DNA of 64,000 nt. Origin: Calditrichales bacterium MX18-03. Lineage in GTDB: Bacteria; Bacillota; Clostridia; Lutisporales; Lutisporaceae. A program made the position numbers and the translations under genes. The notes under the pieces were generated by a model, which was not told where the DNA came from, ran no database searches, and saw nothing but the letters and a program-made list of their open reading frames with translations. Shown here piece by piece: positions 46,680 through 57,200 of this stretch (position 1 is the first letter of the stretch; every line of letters starts with the position of its first letter). The stretch lies in the NCBI GenBank assembly GCA_021083345.1, contig JAJGRE010000002.1, positions 930,001 through 994,000 of the forward strand. Direction: 5' to 3'.

Positions 46680-48161
46680 CTAACGACCAAAATTGATGAT
46701 TTTTTCTCGGTACTCCTTCCGCATATCATATTGCAGGTATCGGATGTACCGGTTCAGCATAGCAGAACATTCCGCCCGCGTCAATACCTTGTTGGGCTCC
46801 AGCTCGTTATCCGGGTTGCCGCCTACGATGCCCATCCGTCTGGCCACATTGGCCGATTTCTTGGCCCAGGCCGGGATGGCGGCATCATCTTTGAAGCTGG
46901 TCCTGATGCTGCTTTCCTCTGACGCTTCCTCCAGGCCCAATGCCCTAACGATGATCGCCGCTGCCTGAATCTTGGTCAGATACTCCTCCGGGCTGAAGCG
47001 GTTCGCTCCTGTACCCTGCATGATGCCTGTTCTGGCAGCGGTCATGATATAGTCGTAATGGGGATGGTTCTTATCCACGTCGTTGAAAGCCAGATCATAG
47101 GACTTACTTTTTGCCGCTGTTCCATTGGCGGGTATCAGGTTGGATGCCTTTGCAATGGCTTTGGCAAATTCGCCCCGGTTCATGAAGCCCAAAGGCCGGA
47201 AGTAATTGTTGTCTGCAACTCCGATGATATCCATGGATATCATCCGCTTGATATCCTCCGCAGCCCAGTAACTGGGTGCGATGTCCTTTATATTGGGGAC
47301 AAAGGTCCGCTGCTGGGTGGGTACTGTGGTGAGCTTGTAGCTGTTCCTGCCGGTATTGCGCTTGCCCGTGGGCTTCCAGCTGCTCAGCACCGGTGTCTCG
47401 AAGCGGTAGGAGACGATGTTCTCCGCGCCTTCCTTCAGGACATATCCACCCTTGAAGCTGATATCCCTGGGATCGTTGGCAATATAGGCCAGATCCTTTA
47501 CGGAGGAATTGGAAACGGCATATTCGACCGTTCCCACTGCTTCCTTGTAGCTTGTGTCGCTTGCATTCACCTTATATTTGTATGTCAGTGTATTTCGAAT
47601 AATGGCTGTTTCCGTGGTGCTCCAGAAGTTGTCATACCGGTACAGATCTGATGTGACATCGACAACGACTTCGCCCCCGGCGCTGTTCCGTGTATAGACC
47701 TTCCTGCCATTCCAATTGGAGACCAGATATTTGATGATGGTCCTGTCATCGGTGATGCCGGACCGGCTGAATTGGTAATCCTTCAATACAAAGGTGTCGC
47801 TGCCGATTTCAACCGTTTCGTCGAAGTTGGGGGCCACCGCCGAGCTGTACGTCGTCTGGTTTCCCAGTTGGTTCGTGCTGCTGGTATGGTTGAAAACAAC
47901 CTTTCTTTCCAGTGAAGCACTTTTTGCCGTATTGGCCAGCTCATATTCCAGGGTGGATTTTATCCCTTTCGCATCCTCGGTCACCTTAATGGTACCCTCC
48001 ATCAAAATCGGCTCGCCGGTGAGAAAAACCACTTCCTTGTAGTAAAACTCGTTTTTTTGCGTGGTTTTTTCCCCTGCGATCCCCGCTTCATAGCCCGGCA
48101 TGGCATAGGCGGATTGGCCTGCCATCATCAGTATTATGATTAACGCTGCTATTTTTTTCAT
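46680..48161 (-). CDS. Secreted protein with three C-terminal SLH domains
   Basis: The protein has 493 residues. The second of two adjacent ATGs is better spaced from GGTGA. A signal peptide is followed by an N-terminal region of about 290 residues rich in beta strands with no recognised family. Three SLH domains occupy residues about 295-480 (DIAPSYWAAEDIKRMISMDI, FMNRGEFAKAIAKAS, FSPEEYLTKIQAAAIIVRAL, LTRAECSAMLNRYI). SLH domains bind pyruvylated cell-wall polysaccharide. The gene is 11-14 bases from its upstream neighbour, also an SLH protein, and from the CtpA-type protease downstream, so the three are co-made and probably co-located at the wall. Confidence 0.88.
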   Translation of the reverse strand: MKKIAALIIILMMAGQSAYAMPGYEAGIAGEKTTQKNEFYYKEVVFLTGEPILMEGTIKVTEDAKGIKSTLEYELANTAKSASLERKVVFNHTSSTNQLGNQTTYSSAVAPNFDETVEIGSDTFVLKDYQFSRSGITDDRTIIKYLVSNWNGRKVYTRNSAGGEVVVDVTSDLYRYDNFWSTTETAIIRNTLTYKYKVNASDTSYKEAVGTVEYAVSNSSVKDLAYIANDPRDISFKGGYVLKEGAENIVSYRFETPVLSSWKPTGKRNTGRNSYKLTTVPTQQRTFVPNIKDIAPSYWAAEDIKRMISMDIIGVADNNYFRPLGFMNRGEFAKAIAKASNLIPANGTAAKSKSYDLAFNDVDKNHPHYDYIMTAARTGIMQGTGANRFSPEEYLTKIQAAAIIVRALGLEEASEESSIRTSFKDDAAIPAWAKKSANVARRMGIVGGNPDNELEPNKVLTRAECSAMLNRYIRYLQYDMRKEYREKIINFGR

Positions 48162-48174
48162 CATCGCTCACCGC

Positions 48175-51100
48175 CTAATCCTCTGCCAATATAAAGAGCG
48201 CCTCTCCGTTATTGGACAAAATGTAAATCTGGTCGTCCGTCTCAAGCTCTGCCAGGCTGGTCTGCTGTCCATTCTTCAGAATGACGGCCTTTTCGGTAAT
48301 TGCCGATACGCTGGTCCTGAGCGGCTGCCATCTCTGGTATACCGGGCTGTAATCCCTCGCCGACTTCAGGGTAATGATTCCGTTTGTGGTATCCACCTTT
48401 TCAAGCAGACCGGCAATCATTCTTTCCGTCGAAACCTTGTCAGGCTTGAAGGAATCCTTATCCTTGGCGTATATGTTGATGGCTTGAGTCAAGCCGCTGC
48501 CGTCTGAAAGCACATAAAGCATGGCATGTTCGTGGTATTTCGACTTATTCTTATTGTCATCATAATCATAGTGGTACTCATCATCTTCGTGATCATCCTT
48601 GCCTGATCCTGCGGTTGCATAGTTCGTCCAGGTATAGGTATAGGGCTTGTACCGGCTTTCGGCAAATTTATCCGCCGTAATAGCGCCTTTTACGAAAATA
48701 TTGTCATAAATGTATGTCTCATTGCTGAGCTGGAAGGTTTCTTCCCCAATTTCCTGCCAGGTGTTGTTGCCAAGCTCGTAAGGGTTCTCCAAGGTGTAAT
48801 AGTCTTCTCCCATGTTGTGCAGATAGCCCTTGACGATCTTGAAGCTGGAGAAGCCGTTGAAGCTGTCCAGGCTGATGACGGAAGCACTGTTGGTGCCGTC
48901 CTGAAGCTTGTTCTGAATGATAAAGGCATTTTCATCCTCGGCCAGATCCAGCGTATCCAGCAAACGACCGTCACGGACGATGATGGTGCCGTCCTTGAAG
49001 CCTACTGTCCTGCCGTCAGAGAGGGACATCTGCTTGGTGGTCCATCTGATGCTGGAAATGCTCTTGGTCACCGTATCCTCCGAGCCTTCCTTCAGCACGG
49101 CCTTTGTCAGTTCCTCATCCCCATAATCCTTGCGGGATACGGCATACAGCGATTTGCCCACATGATCCTTCAGCTTGCCTATATCCAGTTTTGTATTGCC
49201 ATTATAGAGTTCCGCTTCGTCGGAAATCCTGAATTTGACGTAGCCGTCCTGCTTGATCCAGTCATAATATCCATAGGCATAAACATTGTTCAATATGACT
49301 TCTCCGGTAGAGGGCAGTACCTCTCTGATGTCTCCCCTGTATACCTTGTCGATCAAAGCGCCTTCGCCCTGAACCTCCAGCCTGGAGATATACTGTTCCC
49401 GCCGGGAGTCTATATAGATTTTTGCCCTGTCGCCCTGGCGAAGCTTCGACAGGTCTACTGTCTTTCCATCCTTGACCACGACGGTGCTCCCATCGGCCTG
49501 ATACAGGACCGACTGATCCGGCTCCCCATCGGCAGCCAATGTGATGCCGCCGCTGGCAACGCTCCTGATTCTGCCGGTGATTTCTGTCGTATAGCTCTCT
49601 TCTTCCACCGGAACATCCGAGAATATCCGGACCTCCAGTATCCTTCCATCCGCCACTTTGAGCACGGCGTCCTGGTCAAAGCCGATGGCATCGACACTCT
49701 GCCGTTCTCCGTTTATATAGACGACTGCATCGTCCGCCAGGTTCAGGTACTGAACATTGTCCCGCTGGTCCAACACCTTGACGATCTTGCCCAGGGTGTC
49801 CGCATAAAGGATCCGGACCGCCGACTCGTCATTTCTAACCTTTTCGGTGGGTATTTCCAGATCCATCGATTTTAATATGCCGTTGGCATAAACGGCTTTC
49901 GCCGGTATATTTCCTTCCACCTGTCCGATGTCCACCGGCTCCTTCTGGGCCAATATTACCGAATCCGGCATCACCTTCAACGAATAGCTGTTGCCGTTCT
50001 TGTCCGCAATCTGCACCAGATTCTGCCTGTAGTCGTATCCGACAAAGGTCCCGCTGGCTTCCTTCAGTGCACTGACATGCAGCAGCAGGGCTTCATTATT
50101 CCGAGTCGCTGTATACTCTACAATATCTCCCTCAGCAAGAAGGGCTTCGCTGCCGATCTGTCCATTCTTCAATACCGGCAATACTTCCTGAGGTGTAATG
50201 GTAAAACTTGCTTTTTTACTTATTTTGATCCGGACTGTATCGGATGCCGGGGTCAGCAGCGTGATCTCTGTAGCTGTCTGGTTCTCGATGGCACCGATAT
50301 CCTTTGCCATCCGCACATCCATGACCTTGCCGACGCCGGTTGTATAGCCCAGCTTTTCCAATGATGCTGCCGCTGCCGTGCTGATAATGGAAGCCCATTC
50401 TCCCCGGGTAACTGCACCGGACGGCTGGAACCCTGCCGTTGTCCCCTTCATCAAGCCTTTAGCCAGGACCGCTTCCACATATGGGATGTTCTCCGTCTTG
50501 ATATCCCGCCAATCGCGGTAGTTAAAAACCGCTTTGGTGTCTTCTCCCTTTACCGGCTGAAGCCCCATCGCCCTGGCTATCCAGAGTGCGGCTTCCTCCC
50601 GCTTCACCGGAGCCTTATAAGTCTTTTCAAAGGACAACTGGTCCGTCCTTTGCCTGATCAGCTGGTTGTACTGTGCTGTAGTCATCTTCCAGGTCTTGAG
50701 CTTATTGACCTCGCTTCTGATGCTGTCGCTCTCAGCCTTGGTCAAGGCTGAGAGTTCGGTTACCTCCGCATTGGTTATGATGCCGCTGCTCCGGGCAGTT
50801 TCAATATGTCCCCTCATATAGGCATCTACTGAGCTCAGATTGGTGTCCTGCAGACGCAGCTGCTCTCCTCTTTTGACTGCATCCTCCTGCTTGCCGATAA
50901 CCCTGACCAGGGACGCCAATACATCCTGCCTTGCAGCTGCCTGGCTTGGCTTGTAAAGGCTGCTGCCGTATTCCCTCACAAGGGAGAAAACGCTCATTTT
51001 CATGATATTATCCGCATTGGCATTGCCTTTAATGTCGGTATAGGTTGCATTGCGGATCAATGCCGCACCTTCCGGTACACCGGTATACGCCACTTCTTCG

Positions 51101-51180
51101 CCATGCAGCTGCACCGGCACCATACTGCCCAGCAGTACTAGGCTCAGGAGGAAGGCACTCATTCTCTTTTTTGCAAACAT
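48175..51180 (-). CDS. Large secreted protein with N-terminal SLH domains and metal-rich patch
   Basis: The protein has 1,001 residues with a signal peptide (MSAFLLSLVLLGSMVPV). SLH-like repeats in residues about 45-265 include EEAALWIARAMGLQPV and FQPSGAVTRGEWASIISTAA. The rest is a series of small beta-rich units, each describing a strand-turn such as D-G-x-x-x-V-x-V-D-G-x-x-x-x-L-x-x-L-x-x-G-D, with no catalytic motif found. Near residue 870 a His/Asp-rich stretch (DDHEDDEYHYDYDDN) could bind metal. The gene lies 25 bases after the IPT/TIG protein gene and 11 bases before another SLH gene. A role as cell-wall adaptor for the non-anchored TIG protein is possible but unproven. Confidence 0.85.
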   Translation of the reverse strand: MFAKKRMSAFLLSLVLLGSMVPVQLHGEEVAYTGVPEGAALIRNATYTDIKGNANADNIMKMSVFSLVREYGSSLYKPSQAAARQDVLASLVRVIGKQEDAVKRGEQLRLQDTNLSSVDAYMRGHIETARSSGIITNAEVTELSALTKAESDSIRSEVNKLKTWKMTTAQYNQLIRQRTDQLSFEKTYKAPVKREEAALWIARAMGLQPVKGEDTKAVFNYRDWRDIKTENIPYVEAVLAKGLMKGTTAGFQPSGAVTRGEWASIISTAAAASLEKLGYTTGVGKVMDVRMAKDIGAIENQTATEITLLTPASDTVRIKISKKASFTITPQEVLPVLKNGQIGSEALLAEGDIVEYTATRNNEALLLHVSALKEASGTFVGYDYRQNLVQIADKNGNSYSLKVMPDSVILAQKEPVDIGQVEGNIPAKAVYANGILKSMDLEIPTEKVRNDESAVRILYADTLGKIVKVLDQRDNVQYLNLADDAVVYINGERQSVDAIGFDQDAVLKVADGRILEVRIFSDVPVEEESYTTEITGRIRSVASGGITLAADGEPDQSVLYQADGSTVVVKDGKTVDLSKLRQGDRAKIYIDSRREQYISRLEVQGEGALIDKVYRGDIREVLPSTGEVILNNVYAYGYYDWIKQDGYVKFRISDEAELYNGNTKLDIGKLKDHVGKSLYAVSRKDYGDEELTKAVLKEGSEDTVTKSISSIRWTTKQMSLSDGRTVGFKDGTIIVRDGRLLDTLDLAEDENAFIIQNKLQDGTNSASVISLDSFNGFSSFKIVKGYLHNMGEDYYTLENPYELGNNTWQEIGEETFQLSNETYIYDNIFVKGAITADKFAESRYKPYTYTWTNYATAGSGKDDHEDDEYHYDYDDNKNKSKYHEHAMLYVLSDGSGLTQAINIYAKDKDSFKPDKVSTERMIAGLLEKVDTTNGIITLKSARDYSPVYQRWQPLRTSVSAITEKAVILKNGQQTSLAELETDDQIYILSNNGEALFILAED

Positions 51181-51204
51181 TAAACCACATCCAATCGTAT
51201 TAGC

Positions 51205-54200
51205 CTACTTAAACAATTTTCCTATCAGCACATATTCGCCGCTCCGAATGACCTTTGCCGATGCCGAGCCTTTTGCTGCGGCACCCAGACTCAGGAGCTG
51301 CAGCTTCTTTGTCTCATTATCATAGAATCCGATATACACACCGCCGGGATAATTCTTCTGCAGTGCTTCGTCGTACCGGACAGTCAGATCAGCCGCCGTC
51401 TTGAGGCTTCTGATCCTGGATACCTGACTTTGCACCTGCATGGATACCTCAATCCCTACAGGGCTCATCAGTGCTTTGTAACCCTTCGGTATGCTGATCC
51501 GCACCACATCCTCCCTTGCGCCCAGCGCCCTATTGAGGGTGATCCGGACCACCGCATCCATTGCCTTGGCGGCCTCCACCCGGATCATCTCATCCACCGC
51601 AAGGCTGTTGGCTGTCAGCTCTAGCTGCAGGCTGCGGTCACTGATGTTGATTTTATTGCCGGGGTATTTTTTGATCAAACCGAAGCTGATATCCACTGTT
51701 TTGGGATTGGCTGCATAGTAAGCGGTTTGTCCAAAATCCGCCACAACTCCCTTATCCTTGTTTCCAAGCGACTTCTCACCGGCTATGAATGCAACGCCGG
51801 TGCCGGTGGCCTTGATGCTGTCGTTCAGCGGAAATCCCGCCCTCTGAACCTCCTCTGGCTGGTAATAAGTCACTGTGATGTCATCGGGCGTCTTTTTGAA
51901 GGGTGTTGCATTGGAGTAGCTGGAGGCACCGTACTGGTTTACCGCCCGCAGCTTGACGCTGTAATAGGTGTCGGGCTGCAGCCCTTCGATAAAGTATCTC
52001 AATACCGTCTCGCTGACAACGCCCGGTACGATGCTGGCCAAATACAGATATTCGCCCTTCTTCTTACCGTCCTCGCTTTCAGAGAGGAATACTTCATAAT
52101 ACTGGGTTTCTGCCACCGTGCCCCACTCTATCCTGATGGTATCTCCGTCGACCGCTTCCGCTTTCAGGCTGAGCGGCTTCTCAGGAACCGGCATGATATA
52201 GGGCGCACCATAGGAATTTGATATCCCGGTATCCGCATTGATAATGATAATGGTGCTGTTTTCACTCTTTGTTAAGGCCGGTGTCCTGATGACGGCATAG
52301 GTTTTTCCTTGTGTCTGTACGATGGCTGCTGCAGCACCGCCTGTCACCACCACATCCTGTCCTTTGCTGTTCATTCCCCGGATGCCCTGGGGTATATTGC
52401 TGTAGTCCGTTATCGTCACAATCTTCCCGCCCATGACAATGGTGGGATTAGGCTGCAGGTCCGTTACCTCCAGCATCACCAGCTCGCCACCGGTCACTCG
52501 GAGCTCTGTGACTTCAGCGCCTTTTGCATAATTGCCTTCTGCGTCTACAGTACCCGCTTCAAATATGCCGGTGATGACCGGGCTGCTGACATAGGTGAAC
52601 CCGTTCTCCAATATTGCCGTTCCGCTTAGTACGCCGTTTTCGTAGTTCTTGACCTCAACGGCATAGCTGCCGGGCTCGGTGATCGGCGCACTCAGCGGCG
52701 CTGTCACCGCCACGATCTGCTTATAGCTGATGATTTCAACATCGGTGCACTCCAGCCCGCCGATAAAAACCCTGGCACCTTCTCTGAAATCATCCCCTTC
52801 GATGGTGATGGTTGTGCCGCCGATCCTGGGTCCCTGATTGGGCGTTACCCTGGTGATGGCAGGATTGGTGCTGGAGTCCTTGTAGACAAACCAGTATGGA
52901 TACCAGCCCGTAGGTTTCGTCCCCGATGCAGGGTAGTCTGTGGATACGGCGCTGGCCATATCAGAGTTGATGACCGTGATTTTCAATTCAACATTTTTAT
53001 TAGCTGTATTGGGTACCGGTACCTTTACCAGCAGCTCAGACTGGCCGTTGGAAAAGTCGGTCTTGCCGAGCACCTCAGCCATCTGGTCACCGATCATAAC
53101 CTTAACGCCATCCCTAAGCTCCCGTCCCAAAATGCGGATCTGCTCTCCGCCTTTTGTACTGACCTCAACCAGGTACTTAGCGGCCGGCTCGCCGCCCAAG
53201 GTATAATCAACCCGCCTGTTGGGCTTGACTTCGTCGATCCTGGGGATGGAAACGGGATTGCCGTATTCGAATTGGCCGGTCGCCGTTCCGCCGTCATTAT
53301 TGATGATCTGCAGATCCTTTACGCCGATCAAAGATGCCGGCGGTGTATGGATGATCAACGTCTTGTCATTGCTGTTAACGGCGTCCACCGCTGCAAGCCT
53401 TCTCATGACCTGCATCTGTGAATCTGCTATTCTCAGATTGACGGATTCTTCTTCCGCCATAAGCTTTGCAAATTCTCCGGCATTGATATCCGGTTCTGCT
53501 GTGATGAAGTCCTCCGGTTCAAAGGTTACCTGATAGTCCGTCTTTTCTTCTTCCATATTGATATATTTTGTCACTGCAACATCTTGAACCGAGCTGTCAG
53601 AAAACTTGGCACTGAAGGTCATGGTCAGCGCCGTATTATTTCCGGCCTGCGGCGGATTCAGTGCATTATAGTTCACAGTTAGATTTCCCATAGTGATGGT
53701 TTTAGCCAGGGTACCTCCGGATATAAGCTCTACAGCCTTGTCTTCGCTGCTGCCGACAAAAACCTTGATGTCCTCCACAATAAAGTCCTGGCCCTTAATG
53801 GTGACCTCCGTCCCACCGGCTTTGGGGCCCACTGCAGGGACAATGGAGGTGATTTTCGGTGCAGACACCGAGTAAGTAAAGCCGCCTTTTTTGACCACCG
53901 TTCCGGTATCCGGATTGACGATGACTACATCAACAGCCCCTGAACCGCTATAGGACGGCAGCTCAACAATGAGCCTGTTGTAAAGGAAGTCCTTTACTAT
54001 GGCAAGTTCGCCACCGAAATACACCTTGGGCGCCAGCTCCGGAATAACCGTTCTAACGGTTACCCCATCAATTTCATCTTCTGCTATACATGTTTCATCG
54101 TAGCTTCCAATATTATATAAATCGATATAAGGTTCATCCGCATCATACCGGCCATTGCCGTTCAGATCGGTATATGGTTCTCCCTGAACGAAATTTTTTC

Positions 54201-57200
54201 CATAAATGGTGACATCGATGCCCCCTGAAGCGTTCCACCTATTGGGCGAAATCGTCGTGATCTCCGGATAGCTGGTTGGCACTCTGTAGGTGAACCGCTG
54301 GTCCCAGACTGTGGTTCCACCATCTGTAGGGTTCAGAATGACAACAGGTACAGTAACACTGCCGACCCCCTTCGGAAGCGACTTGGGATAAGCGGGCAGT
54401 ACGGCATAGATGACCTTTTGGTTTGCGCTCAGCACCACGGAGGTTGCTTTTTCACTGCCGAAGTAGATCTCTACACCTTCCCTGAATGCTTCCCCGGTAA
54501 TCTTGACGATGGTACCGCCGAAGATTGACGCTTCATTAGGTTCCAGTGACTGGATAACCGGCTTGCTGCCCATGGAACCGAAGTAAAAGAAACCGTCCTT
54601 TTTGGTGGCAAAAGCTGTATCCGGATTGATAACCGTTACATCGTTATTCCCCTGACTTGGGATCAACGGGGGGATGGTTACTTCCAAAGTCGTATCGTCA
54701 ATAATTCTGACCATATTGCCGGTGATAGTGCTTATTCCGCCTTGCGTCTTGATCAGATAGGGCGTTTGGGCTTTGAGTCTGTAGGGTATACCGTCAAAGG
54801 TAAATGTCATGATGAGGCCGGTGCCCTCTTCTCCTTCATCTGGAGTATAACCGTCATAGTCATAGGTAATCTCGCTGCTGGTTACGCTGTTCTGGTTCAC
54901 CAGCTTGATGGTATCGTTTTCATCGACAAAGGCTCTGAACCTGTTGCCGTTTCCGTCTTTCAGGTACATAATGCCCTGTTCTTCCTTCAATAGGAATACG
55001 CCGTCGTGCGCATCATCTATAAAAACCACATCCCTGTAATCGGTATCAAAAACAGCCCCTGCCTTAAAAACCGGCTTGGGTGTTCCCGACTGATAGTTGT
55101 AATCCTTCAGCATGATAGTTCCCGAGGTGCTCATGTTGTAAGAATTCAAATCCTTGTTGTTGAATTTCACACGGGCGCCGATCAGCTTGTAGACCTCTTC
55201 CGGCTTTGCCGTCACATCGGAGGATAAAAAGTTCTTACCGGTTATGGTAACTAGTGTATTGGGTCCGCCTTTATTGGGTGTTATCTTCGTAATACCGGGC
55301 GAGGTATAAATGCTGGTATATTCCAGAATGCTGCCGGCCATGGCGCCGCTGTCGGGATTGAATACCTGCAGGCTCACAACTCCGGGGCTGCCTTTGGGGG
55401 ACTTGAAGGTTAACGTTTCACCGGTTCCGCTGATGGTAATAGGTGTTACCTTCTGCCCATCCACATAGAGCTCGGAGTTGGTCTTGAAATTGGAACCGGT
55501 TATGGTTATGTCCTCACCGCCCGCCGACGAAACCAAGTTGGGCGATACGTCGATAATGCGGGGATACTGGGTGGCATTCGGGTTGAAAAACTTGAATTTG
55601 GCATTCAAGATGCCGGGCTGTCCGAAATAGATAATGTTATCAGGATCCGCCGCATTGTAAGCGTCGGGATTGTATACATAAATATTGGCATCAATATTGA
55701 TATTGCCGTCCGGTGATGCCGGTATATCGCCTATGATGGTGTCCCCTCTGTAGTTGGATGTGCTGCCGTCGACTTCAATGCCGCTTGCACCGTTGATAAC
55801 CCTGACATTCTCCAGCACTTTGACATTGGCATCCAGAGGCGCAATCCCTATTTTTACAATGGGCTTGAGCTTTTGGGTTGCCTGCTGCAAGACATAAAAA
55901 TTGGCTCCAGTGATCCGGACAGAGATTTTCTTATCCCTGGGTCCGTAACCTGGCGTAATGGTGGTTACAGTCGGAACAACGAAGTCGCTGCTGTAAGTGA
56001 AGGAATTGGACAGCGTGGCCTCTTCCAGCTTGGACGGAATCAGCTGATCGTCCAGATCGGTATCCGCGTCGTCACCGTCATAATAGATAAAGGTTTCTGT
56101 AGAAACCACCGCATCATAGGTCTCGAACTCCTTTACCCCCAAATTGACAATGGGAAGCTGGATATACAGCTGGTCCTGCTGGATGGAAAAGGAACTCTCC
56201 GGCGTGAATCCGCCGTATACTGCATCAACAACTGTTTTTGCACTGCCGCCCACTACAACATTGATCTTCTTGACGACATCGACGGTATATTCCTGATTGT
56301 TCAAATTGTACTTGAGTCCGCTCAGTGTAATATATGTCGTCGTCACATCGCCGCTGGTCTGGTTTAGGACATTGGTAATAGAGGATGAAAAATCCTCTCC
56401 CGCCGGATAGCTTAACCCTGTTACGTTTAACGTCCCGATATTCTTTCCTATCAATGTCACCTTCGCTTGAGCGCTGGCCTTTGCATTGGGCGGGGTAATG
56501 TTGTTCAATGTCAGGGCATTGCCTGCTTCTACAAAAGTATAAAGCAGCGGATTGTCACGGTCGTCATACCGGCTTGTCCCGTCAGGACTGGTTATGACGA
56601 TGCGGGCATCACCGGGTCCGCTGGTGGATGCTTTTGTGCGGACGGTCAGGGTATTGGTCAGCGGATCAAAGGAATTGGCGGTAGCAAGGTTGGCTGTGGA
56701 CAGAGGCTCCATGACACCGTTTATGACCCTGGGGAAATAGACCTTCACCTGATCGTTCAGACCGGTTTGCCCGGCTGCATTCCTGATTTTTACATAGGTT
56801 CCGCCGTTGACGCTTCCTGTGTTGGGCTGCACCATATCGATATTGATCTGCGTAAGCCTGGAAACGACATAAGCGCTGTTCTGATAGATTGATTGGATCG
56901 CGTTGGAATACGTCGTCGGCACCAATTCTCCATCATTCGTGTCCTTGTACATTCTGATTTCACCGGTTTTTATACCGGCACTATTGATGGTGACGGTTAT
57001 CTTGGTCCCGCCGTCCTGCGGGACGATGCTGTTATAGCTTACACCGTCTACCAGAACTGTGTTGACGGCGTCAAAATTGCTTCCGAGTACAGTAAGGGAA
57101 TCCCCTACGAAAAGTGTCTTGTTCACGATATTTGTCGATAATATCTTGGGAGGCGAAACCACATCGAAGCTCTTGGTTACGGATGCGTCATTGGTTCCGT

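Noticed and set aside
48817-49875. Plus-strand frame of 352 codons
   Set aside because: It is antisense to the SLH protein at 48175-51180, which has a signal peptide and recognisable domains. It has no start signals of its own.
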